This document shows, piece after piece, positions 18,805-27,810 of a stretch of DNA of 64,000 nt. The notes beneath the pieces are model-generated. The model did not search any database. It had not been told where the DNA came from and saw nothing but the letters and a program-made list of their open reading frames with translations. The stretch comes from DASSFG01 sp035547915 (GTDB lineage Bacteria > Planctomycetota > Planctomycetia > Pirellulales > JAICIG01), in contig DASZTS010000054.1 of the NCBI GenBank assembly GCA_035547915.1, positions 1 to 64,000 of the forward strand. Reading direction: 5' to 3'. Position 1 is the stretch's first letter; each line of letters opens with the position of its first letter. Both the position numbers and the translations under genes were made by a program.

Positions 18805-18942
18805 AATTCGTCTTTGTTTCCGGAGGCGTTGCCCAGAGCGGAGGGGCGATTACGTTCCAGCGCGAAACGGCCCGCGAGCGACGGACACCATTTCTGCACG
18901 TCAACCTAGTTGGGCGATCGGAAGTCCGCAACCGCTTGGCGC

Positions 18943-18972
18943 TTGCGGCGGGAGTTGCAGGCGGTTTATAAT
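18943..18972 (+). promoter_or_regulatory. Candidate sigma-70-type promoter for the PPC-domain gene
   Basis: A perfect TATAAT (18967-18972) is preceded by TTGCGG (18943-18948) at a spacing of 18 bases. It lies about 100 bases before the ATG of the PPC-domain protein and probably drives the operon to 25896. Confidence 0.5.
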
Positions 18973-18996
18973 CCATCAACGTCGATTGATCCTGCC

Positions 18997-19019
18997 GCGT
19001 CGCTATCCCCTGGCGACGC
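18997..19019 (+). other. Leader hairpin upstream of the PPC-domain gene
   Basis: GCGTCGC and GCGACGC form a perfect 7-base-pair stem with a 9-base loop, between the candidate promoter and the ATG at 19072. It would lie in the 5' untranslated RNA. It may stabilise the transcript or control translation; nothing more can be said. Confidence 0.35.
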
Positions 19020-19071
19020 ACAAACGTAGCACGCCCACGCCCGGGTTCACCCCAAGAAGGACCAAGCTGCG

Positions 19072-21357
19072 ATGAAGCGGTTTCTGTTGGCAGCCTTGGT
19101 CGTTGCGGTCGCCGGCCGCATGACCTCGGCCCAGCCCCCCGCCGTCAACTACCCGATACCCGCCGCGGCTCTTGTCGGACAGGCGACCGACCTCACGTTG
19201 TTCGGTGGCAACCTCGCCGGTCCCACGGCGATTTGGACCAACCTTCCCTCGGCCAAGATCGAACTCGCGCCCGGCATCGAAGGCAACGGCACCAAGGGCG
19301 ACCAGGTCGTCTATCGCTGCACGCTGGCCGCCGACGCGCCGGTGGGTATCTATGCTTTTCGCCTGGCCACGGCCAAAGGCGTCTCTAACCTACGGTTAGT
19401 GATGGTCGATGACTTGCCGTACGTGGCCGACAACGGCAACAACAAGACCCTGGCTACGGCGCAGGCCGTGGCCTTCCCGGCGGCCGTCGATGGCGCAGCC
19501 GAAGGAGAGAGCTACGACTTTTACAAGTTGACGCTGCCATCGGGACAGCGGATCAGTGTCGAAGTGGTAGCGCGACGCCTGGGCTCCGCGCTCGACCCGG
19601 TGATCCGCCTTCTCGACGCAACAGGCCGTGAACTGGCTTATAGCGACGACGAACCCGGCATCGGCGCCGATTCTCGATTCGTCTACCAGGTACCGGCCGC
19701 CGGCGATTACTACCTGGAGTTGCGCGACATCCGCTATCAGGGAAGTCCCAATCACCGCTACCATCTGCGCATCGGCAACTTCCCGCTCATCAACACACCG
19801 TTTCCGTTGGCCGGCCAGAAAGGGACGTCGCCCAAGCTCACCACCGCCGGGCCCTCGAGTGAAGACGTATCGCCGCTCAATATTGCTGTGCCCGCCAATT
19901 TGCCGAGCGGCCGGTTGCCGATGGCGGTCAAGTATCCGCAAGGACAGGGTTCGGCACCGCTCAGCCTGATCGCCTCGGGCGGGCCGGAGCAGGTTGAGTT
20001 CGAACCGAACGACGCGCCGGAGACGGCCACCTCGATCGCGTTGCCCTGGTCGATCAACGGGCGTTTTGAGACGCCCAAGGATCGCGACTGGTTTGAATTC
20101 GCCGCCAAGAAGGGCGAGCGATTCGTCTTCACCGGGCGCACGCGCAGCATCGGCTCGCCCACCGATCTCTTCTTGCGTTTGTACAACGCAGCGGGAGGAT
20201 TGTTGGCCGAGGCCGAAGACGCCGGCATGGACGAGGGGGCGATCAATTTCACCTTCCCCGAAGACGGCACGTATCGGCTGATGGTCGAGGATTTGCTGCG
20301 TCGGGGCGGGCCCGAACAGGTGTATCGCATCGACATCGCGCCCTACCAGGCCGGCTTTTCGTTGCTGGCCGACGCGGAAAAGTACGACGTTCCCAAGGGA
20401 GGTGTCTTCGTAGCCAAAGTTACTTGCGCCCGGCGCGATTACAACGGCCCGATCGCGCTCTCGCTAACCGGCATCGACGGTGCCCAGGTGGCGAACAATG
20501 TCATACCCGAGGGGAAGAACGAGACGACCATCAGCGTCACCGCGCCGGCGAACCTCGAGAGCGGACAATTACATCGGCTGAGCATCGTCGGACAGGCGAA
20601 GATCGGCGAGGTCGATGTCCGCGCCACGGCCAGCACCCTGGTTCCCTTGCGGGCACAGCTCAACGGCCTACCCTATCCACCGGTGGAGCTCGACGGTGAC
20701 ATCGGGCTCGGCATCGGTCCGGTCTTCGGCGATTTCTTCCAGCTCTCGGTCGAACCGTCTCCGGTACTGTTCCCGCAGATCGCCGGCGCGGCCACGGTAA
20801 CGGTTAAGGTCGCCAAGAGCAATGGCTTCGACGACAACATCGCCTTGGCCGTCGACGGTTTGCCGCCGGGCGTTTCGGCCACGGCGGCACCGATTCCCAA
20901 GGGTCAGGCCCAGGTCGCCATCCCGCTGGCCGGACCCGCCGCGCTCGCCGAGGGCGACTACAAATTCCGCATCATCGGCTCGGCAACGTTCCAGAACCAG
21001 CCGAAGCAGGCCGTTCTGGGCGAGGTGGTGTTGCGGGTCGTGAAGCCGTTCGACGTCACCGTGGCTCCGGCGGGGCCGATGACACGGGGCGCCGGGCAAA
21101 AAATCAAATTCAGCGTGGCCCGCACCGCGGCTGCCGGACCGGTCGCCATCCGCTTGAAGCAGGTGCCGGCCGGCCTGAGCCTGCCCGCCGAAATTACCAT
21201 TCCGGAGGGACAGACCGAGGTGCAGATCGACGCCACGGCCGCGGCCGACGCTCCCTTGGGCGAGTGTAAGCTCGTGGCCGTAGCCACCACCAAAGTGAAA
21301 GAAAAACTCGTCGCCATCGAAAGCGCCCCGGTGGCGCTGCAAGTGGCGATGCCGTAG
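19072..21357 (+). CDS. Secreted protein with two PPC (pre-peptidase C-terminal) domains
   Basis: A 761-residue exported protein. The signal peptide is MKRFLLAALVVAVAGRMTSA. An N-terminal Ig-like region is followed by two PPC-type beta domains, one near residues 135-245 (ESYDFYKLTLPSGQRISVEV, AGDYYLELRD) and one near 305-425 (VEFEPNDAPETATSI, DRDWFEFAAKKGERF). The C-terminal third holds repeated Ig/CalX-like beta-sandwich segments, e.g. ALAVDGLPPGVSATAAPIP. There is no catalytic motif, so it probably binds or scaffolds at the cell surface. It heads a cluster with the DUF1549/DUF1553, cytochrome-WD40 and membrane-protein genes, a set commonly found together in planctomycetes. A candidate promoter lies upstream. 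Confidence 0.85.
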   Translation: MKRFLLAALVVAVAGRMTSAQPPAVNYPIPAAALVGQATDLTLFGGNLAGPTAIWTNLPSAKIELAPGIEGNGTKGDQVVYRCTLAADAPVGIYAFRLATAKGVSNLRLVMVDDLPYVADNGNNKTLATAQAVAFPAAVDGAAEGESYDFYKLTLPSGQRISVEVVARRLGSALDPVIRLLDATGRELAYSDDEPGIGADSRFVYQVPAAGDYYLELRDIRYQGSPNHRYHLRIGNFPLINTPFPLAGQKGTSPKLTTAGPSSEDVSPLNIAVPANLPSGRLPMAVKYPQGQGSAPLSLIASGGPEQVEFEPNDAPETATSIALPWSINGRFETPKDRDWFEFAAKKGERFVFTGRTRSIGSPTDLFLRLYNAAGGLLAEAEDAGMDEGAINFTFPEDGTYRLMVEDLLRRGGPEQVYRIDIAPYQAGFSLLADAEKYDVPKGGVFVAKVTCARRDYNGPIALSLTGIDGAQVANNVIPEGKNETTISVTAPANLESGQLHRLSIVGQAKIGEVDVRATASTLVPLRAQLNGLPYPPVELDGDIGLGIGPVFGDFFQLSVEPSPVLFPQIAGAATVTVKVAKSNGFDDNIALAVDGLPPGVSATAAPIPKGQAQVAIPLAGPAALAEGDYKFRIIGSATFQNQPKQAVLGEVVLRVVKPFDVTVAPAGPMTRGAGQKIKFSVARTAAAGPVAIRLKQVPAGLSLPAEITIPEGQTEVQIDATAAADAPLGECKLVAVATTKVKEKLVAIESAPVALQVAMP

Positions 21358-21375
21358 ATAGGGTCTTGTATTGGG

Positions 21376-21407
21376 GCCTGACGGTTTTTGTCGGGCTGGA
21401 TAGCCCG
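21376..21407 (+). promoter_or_regulatory. Two mutually exclusive hairpins between PPC and DUF1549 genes
   Basis: GCCTGAC (21376-21382) can pair with GTCGGGC (21390-21396) through a T-rich loop. CGGGCT (21392-21397) can instead pair with AGCCCG (21402-21407) across a GGAT loop. The two stems share bases, so only one can form at a time. The site is 19 bases after the stop of the PPC gene and 26 bases before the next ATG. It may tune expression between the two genes. Confidence 0.35.
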
Positions 21408-21432
21408 TAGTGCTAACGCGAGGGAGGAAGCA

Positions 21433-23982
21433 ATGCGTCTGCAACTCTGTCATGAGCGGGCCGAAGGGAGCCATCGTGCCATGGAACGGCCATCGACCAA
21501 GTTCGTGGAGCCGGGCCGAAGGCGCCTGTCCTACTGGACCGCGGCCGCGTTGGCCACGCTCTTGATCGGACCGCCGGCTTTCTCTCGAGCCGCTGAAGCG
21601 GTGCTCGAACCGATCGTTGTCGGCACGCCCGAACGCATCGAAGTCTACCCGCCGCAGGTCAAACTCGCTTCGACGCGCGCCCGGATGCAGCTTGTCGTCA
21701 CGGGCTTTTATGCGGGCGGCGGTGTGCAGGATCTGACCCGAGCCGCGCAGTTCCTCTCGACGAACGAACAAGTGGCCAAGCTAGCGGGCAGCGCCGTCTT
21801 GCCGGCGGCCAACGGTCAGGCCGAGGTGCTGGTTCACGTCGCCGGACAGGAAGTGAAAGTTCCCGTAGAAGTCGCGGGACAGGAGACGGTCGAACGGGTG
21901 AGCTTCAATTACGGGACGCTGGCGGCTCTCTCCAAGCAGGGTTGCAATCAGGGCGCCTGCCACGGCTCGCCGAGCGGCAAGGGTGGCTTTCGTATGTCGT
22001 TGCGGGCCTACGACGCGGCACTCGATCAGGTGACGCTCGTCCGCGAGGCATACGGCCGCCGCACCAATATGTTTGAACCCGAAAAGAGCCTGCTTTTGCA
22101 GAAGCCCTTGATGGAAGTAGCCCACGGGGGCGGCCAACGCTTGCGCAAGAGCGACCCGAGCTACGAGCTGCTGCGTGACTGGATCGCCCAGGGCTGCCAG
22201 TTTGATCCGGCCGACGCGCCCAGTTGCGTCAAGGTCGACGTTTACCCGCGGCAGCGCATTCTGCACCGGCCAGCCCATACCCAGCAGATCCACGTGCTGG
22301 CCCACTTTTCCGACGGTTCGGTGCGCGACATCACCCAGCTCGCGTCGTTCTCCAGCTCCGACGAAGCCGTCGCTTCGGTCGACGCGACGGGATTGGTCGT
22401 GGGCAACGACCGCGGTGAAGCGGCCATCCTCGTACGTTTTCTCGATAAGATCGAGACGGCCTACATGATGTTCCTCAAGGATGTGCCCGGCTTCGCCTGG
22501 AACAACCCGCCGGAGAGCAACTACGTCGACAAGTTCGTGTTCGAGAAGCTGAAACAGCTTCAGATTCTGCCGTCGGACGTCTGCACCGACGAAGAGTTCG
22601 TGCGGCGCGTGTTCCTCGATGTAATCGGCGAATTGCCGAGCGTGGCCGAGAGCCAGGCGTTTCTGGCCGACACCGATCCGCAGAAACGGGCCAAGCTCAT
22701 CGACGGCCTCTTGGAACGACCCGAGTTCGCCGACTTCTGGGCACTCAAATGGGCCGACCTGCTGCGGCTGAGGAACAATAAGGTGACCGTCACGGGAGTA
22801 CCCAAGTTCCATCATTGGGTCATGAACGCCTGGCGGAAGAACATGCCCTACGACGAGTTCGCCCGCGAGTTGCTGATGGCGGACGGAAGTACCTTCGACA
22901 ACCCGCCGGCGAACTATTTTCGCACGGCGACCGACACGAACGACTGCACCGAGACGACCTCGCAGCTCTTCCTCGGCATTCGTATTCAGTGCGCCAAGTG
23001 TCACAACCATCCCTTCGAGCGTTGGACACAGGACAACTATTACGGCATCGGCGCGTTCTTCAATCGCGTGCAACGCAAACAGAGCGCAAGGCCCGAAGAG
23101 CTGGTCGTCTGGATCGCGCGGGGAGGCGAGGTAACTCAACCGCGCACGGGCAAACAGATGAAACCCTGGCTGCCCCTTTCGGGCGACGCTGAATTGCCGG
23201 GCGAGACCGACCGGCGACAAGCGCTCGTCGAGTGGTTGGTGCGGCCCGATAATCCGTTCTTCGCCAAGGTCGAAGTGAACCGGCTCTGGGGGCACCTGCT
23301 GGGCCGTGGCATCGTCGAGCCCGTCGACGATTTCCGCGATTCCAACCCGCCCGCCAGTGCCTCTCTGCTCGACGCGCTGGCCAAGGACTTTGTCGAACAT
23401 CGCTTCGACCGCAAGTACATCTTGCGCACGATCCTGAACAGCCGGACCTATCAACTCAGTTCCCGCAAGAACGAGTTCAATCAGAGCGACGTGAAGTATT
23501 TTTCACACGCGCGCACGCGGTTGCTCTCGGCCGAGCAGCTCTTGGATGCCATCTGCCAGGTGACGAGCGTGGCCGAAAAGTTTGCCGGAATGCCGCTGGG
23601 CACGCGGGCCACGCAGTTGCCTAGCCCCGACGTGGACAATTACTTCCTCAAGGTATTTGGCCAGCCGGCACGTGAGACGGCCTGCCAGTGCGAGCGCTCG
23701 AGCGATTCAAACTTGTCGCAGGCGCTGCAGATGATCAACGGCCCGCTGGTGCACGGCAAGGTCCGCGATGAGAACAACCGCTTCCGTCAACTGCTGAAGA
23801 CCGGCAAGACGAACGAGGAGATCATCACCGAGTTGTACTTGGCGGCATTCGCCCGCAAGCCGAGCGAACATGAAATGTCGATCGCCGTGAACCATATTGC
23901 CACCAGTGGCGACCAGGTGCGCGGACTCGAGGACGTGTGCTGGGCTCTGCTCAATGCCAACGAGTTTTTGTTCCAACATTGA
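21433..23982 (+). CDS. DUF1549/DUF1553 protein with Ig-like domain and haem motifs
   Basis: An 849-residue exported protein. An N-terminal signal-like segment (WTAAALATLLIGPPAFSRAAEA, residues about 37-58) is preceded by a basic stretch. Then come a BIG2-like Ig domain, a haem-type motif with unusual spacing (GCNQGACHGSPSGKGG, C-x4-CH), a second Ig-like region (HVLAHFSDGSVRDITQLA), DUF1549 (EEFVRRVFLDVIGELP, WALKWADLLR) with a normal CxxCH (QCAKCHNHPFERW), and DUF1553 (VNRLWGHLLGRGIVEPVDDF, LNSRTYQLSS). The ATG at 21433 has GGGAGGAAG just upstream; a TTG 45 bases earlier is less likely. Periplasmic electron transfer or substrate oxidation is inferred from the haem motifs. Confidence 0.9.
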   Translation: MRLQLCHERAEGSHRAMERPSTKFVEPGRRRLSYWTAAALATLLIGPPAFSRAAEAVLEPIVVGTPERIEVYPPQVKLASTRARMQLVVTGFYAGGGVQDLTRAAQFLSTNEQVAKLAGSAVLPAANGQAEVLVHVAGQEVKVPVEVAGQETVERVSFNYGTLAALSKQGCNQGACHGSPSGKGGFRMSLRAYDAALDQVTLVREAYGRRTNMFEPEKSLLLQKPLMEVAHGGGQRLRKSDPSYELLRDWIAQGCQFDPADAPSCVKVDVYPRQRILHRPAHTQQIHVLAHFSDGSVRDITQLASFSSSDEAVASVDATGLVVGNDRGEAAILVRFLDKIETAYMMFLKDVPGFAWNNPPESNYVDKFVFEKLKQLQILPSDVCTDEEFVRRVFLDVIGELPSVAESQAFLADTDPQKRAKLIDGLLERPEFADFWALKWADLLRLRNNKVTVTGVPKFHHWVMNAWRKNMPYDEFARELLMADGSTFDNPPANYFRTATDTNDCTETTSQLFLGIRIQCAKCHNHPFERWTQDNYYGIGAFFNRVQRKQSARPEELVVWIARGGEVTQPRTGKQMKPWLPLSGDAELPGETDRRQALVEWLVRPDNPFFAKVEVNRLWGHLLGRGIVEPVDDFRDSNPPASASLLDALAKDFVEHRFDRKYILRTILNSRTYQLSSRKNEFNQSDVKYFSHARTRLLSAEQLLDAICQVTSVAEKFAGMPLGTRATQLPSPDVDNYFLKVFGQPARETACQCERSSDSNLSQALQMINGPLVHGKVRDENNRFRQLLKTGKTNEEIITELYLAAFARKPSEHEMSIAVNHIATSGDQVRGLEDVCWALLNANEFLFQH

Positions 23983-24088
23983 TCGCTTGGCACACGCCGG
24001 TCGGTATCGAGGTCGGTATCAGGCGAGTCGGCGTGAACCAAACCTCGCCGCCAACCTAGCGCTCAACATCCAGAAAGTCAGAAGCAAG

Positions 24089-25498
24089 ATGTCTACGATA
24101 CGCTCCCTCTTCTGTGCTTCGCTCATTGCCGTCATCGCCGCGGCGGACTGGAACTCGGCCACCGCCCAGGACCAGGCCGCGGCGCCGGTCAGTTTTTCCA
24201 AGGACGTCGCCCCGATCCTGTTGAAAAGCTGCCAAGCTTGCCATGGGCCGAACGACGCCAAAGGTGGCTTTCAGCTTTCCAACTACACGGCACTGATGAA
24301 GCCGGGCGACTCGGGGTCGCCCTCGATCACACCGGGCAAGGCGGACGCGAGCGAAGTCCTGCGTCTGATCAGCTCGCAGGACAAGGACGAGCGCATGCCG
24401 AAGGACGGCGATCCGTTGCCGGCCGACAAGATCGCCCTGGTGAAGAAATGGATCGAAGAAGGCGCGAAGTTCGACGGCCCCGATCCGAGCGCGGTTCTCG
24501 CTTCGATCGTACCCAAAGAACCACGGCCCTCGGCGCCGCAGGCCTACCCCCGCCCGATCCTTGTGACCGCTGTGGCGTTTCGGCCCGACGGGCAGGAACT
24601 GGCCGTGGGCGGGTATTACGAAATCACGATTTGGAATCCGACGACGGGTGCGTTGCTGCGCCGCATCGGCAACATCGACCAACGCACGTTCGCCCTGGCA
24701 TACAACAACGAGGGCACGCTGCTCGCGGCCGCCAGTGGCACCCCCGGTATCTCGGGCGAGGTGGCCCTTCTCGATCCGAACCAGGGAACGGTCGTCAAAG
24801 TCTTGAGCAACATGTCGGATAACGCGCTCGATGTGCAGTTCAATCCGGCCGGTAACAAGCTGGCCGCTTGTTCGGCCGACCGCTCGATACGCATCTTCGA
24901 CGTGGCCAGCGGAGCGCAAGAGAAGATCATCGAAGATCACGCCGACTGGGTCATGGGCATCGCCTGGAGTCCCGACGGTACCAAGCTCGCGTCGGCCAGC
25001 CGCGACAAGACGGCCAAGGTATTCGACGCGGTCAAGGGCGAATCGCTGGCCACCTTCCCAGGGCATCAGGAGGTGGTGTATGGCGTCTCCTTCTCAGCCG
25101 ACGGCGCGCAGGTTTTCACCGGCGGCGGCAATAAGGTGATTCACGTTTGGAATCCGAACGACGGCAACAAGATCGCCGACATCGGCGGCTTTGGGGGTGA
25201 AGTGTTCAAGGTGCTGGTGCGGAAGGACATGGTCTATAGCTGCTCCGCCGACAAGACGGCTCGCCAGCACAAGACGGCCGATCGTAGCCAGGTGCGCGCG
25301 TTCAGCGGCCACACCGATTGGATCTATTCGCTGGCGTACAACGAGGCCACACAGCGGTTGGCCACCGGCAGCTTTGACGGCGAGGTCCGTGTCTGGAACC
25401 TGGCCGACGGTACGCAGATCGCCGCCTTCAAAGCGGCCCCCGGGTTCCCGCCCGCTGCTCCGCCGGCCGCGGCAGTAGCTCCGGCGGCGGCAAAATGA
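24089..25498 (+). CDS. c-type cytochrome fused to WD40 repeats
   Basis: A 469-residue exported fusion. The signal peptide (MSTIRSLFCASLIAVIAA, ending near ATAQDQ) is followed by a planctomycete cytochrome-c domain with SCQACHGPND (CxxCH) and RMPKDGDPLP carrying the likely distal Met. A WD40 propeller fills residues about 155-450, with repeats such as VTAVAFRPDGQELAVGG, VMGIAWSPDGTKLASAS and IYSLAYNEATQRLATGS. The Pro/Ala-rich tail looks like a flexible end. The frame is open upstream to 23897, but the ATG at 24089 starts a proper signal peptide. Its stop overlaps the next start by ATGA. The propeller probably docks partner proteins of the same periplasmic system. Confidence 0.9.
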   Translation: MSTIRSLFCASLIAVIAAADWNSATAQDQAAAPVSFSKDVAPILLKSCQACHGPNDAKGGFQLSNYTALMKPGDSGSPSITPGKADASEVLRLISSQDKDERMPKDGDPLPADKIALVKKWIEEGAKFDGPDPSAVLASIVPKEPRPSAPQAYPRPILVTAVAFRPDGQELAVGGYYEITIWNPTTGALLRRIGNIDQRTFALAYNNEGTLLAAASGTPGISGEVALLDPNQGTVVKVLSNMSDNALDVQFNPAGNKLAACSADRSIRIFDVASGAQEKIIEDHADWVMGIAWSPDGTKLASASRDKTAKVFDAVKGESLATFPGHQEVVYGVSFSADGAQVFTGGGNKVIHVWNPNDGNKIADIGGFGGEVFKVLVRKDMVYSCSADKTARQHKTADRSQVRAFSGHTDWIYSLAYNEATQRLATGSFDGEVRVWNLADGTQIAAFKAAPGFPPAAPPAAAVAPAAAK

Positions 25499-25896
25499 CC
25501 CGCGAACGGCAACTACAGCTTTTGCTGCGAGCGCTCGGCACGCTCGATCTGTTAGCCTTCTTCGCGGTCTTCATGCCATACGACTGGATGGCGGCAGCCC
25601 ATGCCTCGCTCGGCATGGGCGAGTTGCCGCAGGCGCCGGTCGTCGACTATCTGGCACGCAGTGCTTCGCTGATGTACGCCCAGCACGGCGCCGTATTTCT
25701 CTTCCTCAGCCGCGATGTGCGCCATTACCGCGATCTCATTTGCTTGATGGCCGTCATCGCCCTGATATCGGGTGGCATCATGCTCGCCATCGACCTACTC
25801 GCGCCCATTCCGCTGTTTTGGACGATCATCGAAGGTCCGGGCTACGTGGTCCTGGCAACAATGGTGCTCGTGCTCGCGCGACGCACGGCGTCTTAA
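25495..25896 (+). CDS. Small integral membrane protein
   Basis: A 133-residue inner-membrane protein with about four hydrophobic helices: LLAFFAVFMPYDWM, ASLMYAQHGAVFLFLS, LICLMAVIALISGGIMLAI and PGYVVLATMVLVLA. Its start overlaps the stop of the cytochrome-WD40 gene (ATGA), so it is translated with it and could anchor or assist that protein. No family is recognised. A palindromic intergenic repeat begins at its stop codon. Confidence 0.8.
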   Translation: MTRERQLQLLLRALGTLDLLAFFAVFMPYDWMAAAHASLGMGELPQAPVVDYLARSASLMYAQHGAVFLFLSRDVRHYRDLICLMAVIALISGGIMLAIDLLAPIPLFWTIIEGPGYVVLATMVLVLARRTAS

Positions 25897-25997
25897 GAGC
25901 GGCTGACAGAACCCGAAAGTCCGAGCGCCTTGGGCGCAAGAATCGGCCGTGAAACGCCGATTCCTGTGAAGCTAAATCCGGTTTTGTCGGTTGCTCT
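25896..25997. repeat. Palindromic intergenic repeat, copy 2 of 3
   Basis: The longest copy (102 bases). It begins at the last base of the stop codon of the small membrane protein. The left arm is AGAGCGGCTGACAGAACC and the right arm GGTTTTGTCGGTTGCTCT; with flanking CTTA/TAAG they form a stem of about 20 imperfect pairs. An inner block, ACGCCGATTCCT, is shared with copy 3. Confidence 0.7.
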
Positions 25998-26267
25998 AAG
26001 CACCAGGAAGCGTTCTCAAAATCCCCGGCTCGCCTCTCGACCTGGTTCTTCACGAACCTGCGCGGCGGCTTTTGAGGCGGTGCTGGCGTCCCAATCCGGC
26101 CAATCGGCCGGGCGATGTCCCTTCTCGGTGACTGGCACAATCGTTGCTCGCCTGGCCAACAATGGACCGCATGCATCCGCGGCACGCCGCCGCGACGCTT
26201 TGCCCGTGAAGGACCCATCACGCTTCAAAACATTCTTGCAAGATAAAAGGCAAAGGGAGGAGAGAAC
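25998..26267. other. Intergenic region without recognised genes
   Basis: Between repeat copy 2 and the secreted protein at 26268. Short frames on both strands have no ribosome site or protein-like composition. AAAGGGAGGAGAG at the right end is the ribosome-binding site of the next gene. No clear promoter hexamers are seen. Confidence 0.4.
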
Positions 26268-27680
26268 ATGCTGTTACGCCGATCGATCGCCCTGACTTTG
26301 GGTGCTGGCTGCTGGCAGCTTGCCACCATCGCGGCACTCGCCCAATACAACGGCCCCGCCCCTGGCGGTCCCCAACAGGGTCGGCCGACGGTTGCGAGAC
26401 GACCTATCGAACGGGCCGGCGCTTTGCGCCGCAACGATATGCCGTTGCGCAACACCGACGCGACCATCAACGAAGTCATTACGCCGATTCCATTGACGGC
26501 CGCGCGCTTGGAAGCCGCGAAGGACGGCGTCGATCGTCAGATCCGCGACGCGGTCGAAGACCTGCGGCCACAAATGCGTCAATTGTTCCCCGACAAGCTC
26601 GATGCACTCTCCGGCACCTCGGGCTGGACCCCCGAAGCGCGCACCACCCTGACCAAGGCGCTGCGTGCGGGCGATCCGGAACAGATCTATGAAGCGTGGT
26701 TGCAGGCAGAGCCCAACAATACCTCGGGCGCCGAACGCATCGCGCGTGAGGCCGAATTGCAGCGGGCCTTCAAGCGTTTGGAACAGAGCGGCGAGGAAGG
26801 CAGCGCCACCAGCGCGCAAATAGAGGATCTTCGCGACGCGCTCGACAAGTTGGCCGTCTCGGTCGACCTGGCCGGCCAACTCGGTGGAGAGCTGGACGCG
26901 TTGGATACCTGGGTACGAATTCAGGAAATCCTCGACGAGGCCGAACCCGATACGGGTGCCGCCAAGGCACTGCCCAGGGGCCGCGTCAAATTGATCAAGA
27001 ACCCGAACCTGTCGGTGGGCACGGCCGTCGTGCTGAACAATACGACCGTGATGGTGGGAAGCCGTGGGCACGGCGGGGTGGAAATCGTCCGCGGCAACGC
27101 GGCCGAAGCACTCGGCCTCTCCGTGATCAACGACGAACCGCTCGCCGATGCGGAAGGTTCTCCGCAGCGCAGCGGCACGCTCATCATGAATCCGCGCAAG
27201 CACGGCGAGACCATCCGCTATGTCCTCAACGGCGAGGAATATGTCATGCGGCCCGGCACGTCGCAACGCCTGCGTACCGGACAGGCGTGGCGGATCGGAT
27301 ACGACCGTGGTGGCGACTCGGGCCTCGCCGAGTATTCCCTCACGGATGGCACCTATGTCTGGACACCGACCGACCGAGGCTGGCAACTCTATAAGCAGCG
27401 TTACGACCTCGTCATCGATAACTCGCGCAATCCACGCGACTTCCATTTCGTGGTCAACGACGAACCGCTCGTGGTCCGCGCGGGACATTCGCGCAAGATC
27501 AGCAACGCCTACCCAATCGCCATTGAATACGATCGCGGTAACGGAACCGAACGGGTGACCAAGATCGTCAACTTCAGCGGTAACGTCGAGGTCGGCGTGA
27601 ATGCCGAAGACAATCTGCTCGACCTGTTCGCCGAGCAAGGCAATGCCAAGCGAGCCCAAGAACCGGAGCTGTTCCAATAA
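26268..27680 (+). CDS. Secreted protein with a duplicated beta-rich domain
   Basis: A 470-residue exported protein of unknown function. The signal peptide is MLLRRSIALTLGAGCWQLATIAALAQ. Residues 75-225 are helical and charged. The C-terminal part contains a tandem duplication of about 65 residues: 304-370 (ETIRYVLNGEEYVMRPGTSQ, then IGYDRGGDSG) and 381-446 (DFHFVVNDEPLVVRAGHS, then IEYDRGNGTE). The shared pattern is Y/F-V-x-N-x-E, a V-x-R/M-x-G turn and a YDRG turn, suggesting two copies of a small beta-sandwich. GGGAGGAG lies 7 bases before the ATG. A strong rho-independent terminator follows 55 bases after the stop, so the gene is monocistronic. Confidence 0.8.
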   Translation: MLLRRSIALTLGAGCWQLATIAALAQYNGPAPGGPQQGRPTVARRPIERAGALRRNDMPLRNTDATINEVITPIPLTAARLEAAKDGVDRQIRDAVEDLRPQMRQLFPDKLDALSGTSGWTPEARTTLTKALRAGDPEQIYEAWLQAEPNNTSGAERIAREAELQRAFKRLEQSGEEGSATSAQIEDLRDALDKLAVSVDLAGQLGGELDALDTWVRIQEILDEAEPDTGAAKALPRGRVKLIKNPNLSVGTAVVLNNTTVMVGSRGHGGVEIVRGNAAEALGLSVINDEPLADAEGSPQRSGTLIMNPRKHGETIRYVLNGEEYVMRPGTSQRLRTGQAWRIGYDRGGDSGLAEYSLTDGTYVWTPTDRGWQLYKQRYDLVIDNSRNPRDFHFVVNDEPLVVRAGHSRKISNAYPIAIEYDRGNGTERVTKIVNFSGNVEVGVNAEDNLLDLFAEQGNAKRAQEPELFQ

Positions 27681-27735
27681 CCGGCCGATACTTGCGGCCG
27701 TTGGGCCAACCGGGCCCTTGATAAACTCCGTGTGG

Positions 27736-27774
27736 CCCCGCGTGTCGGCCCTAGCGCCGCACGCGGGGTTTTTT
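27736..27774 (+). terminator. Rho-independent terminator
   Basis: CCCCGCGTG (27736-27744) pairs perfectly with CACGCGGGG (27760-27768), followed at once by TTTTTT. It lies 55 bases after the stop of the secreted protein gene and before the convergent scpB gene. Confidence 0.92.
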
Positions 27775-27810
27775 GTTCCCACGTATCGACAGAAATCGCT
27801 TCGCGCCGCA

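Noticed and set aside
21781..23454. Minus-strand frame of 557 codons opposite the DUF1549/DUF1553 gene
   Set aside because: Shadow of the real gene, which has haem motifs and a ribosome site.
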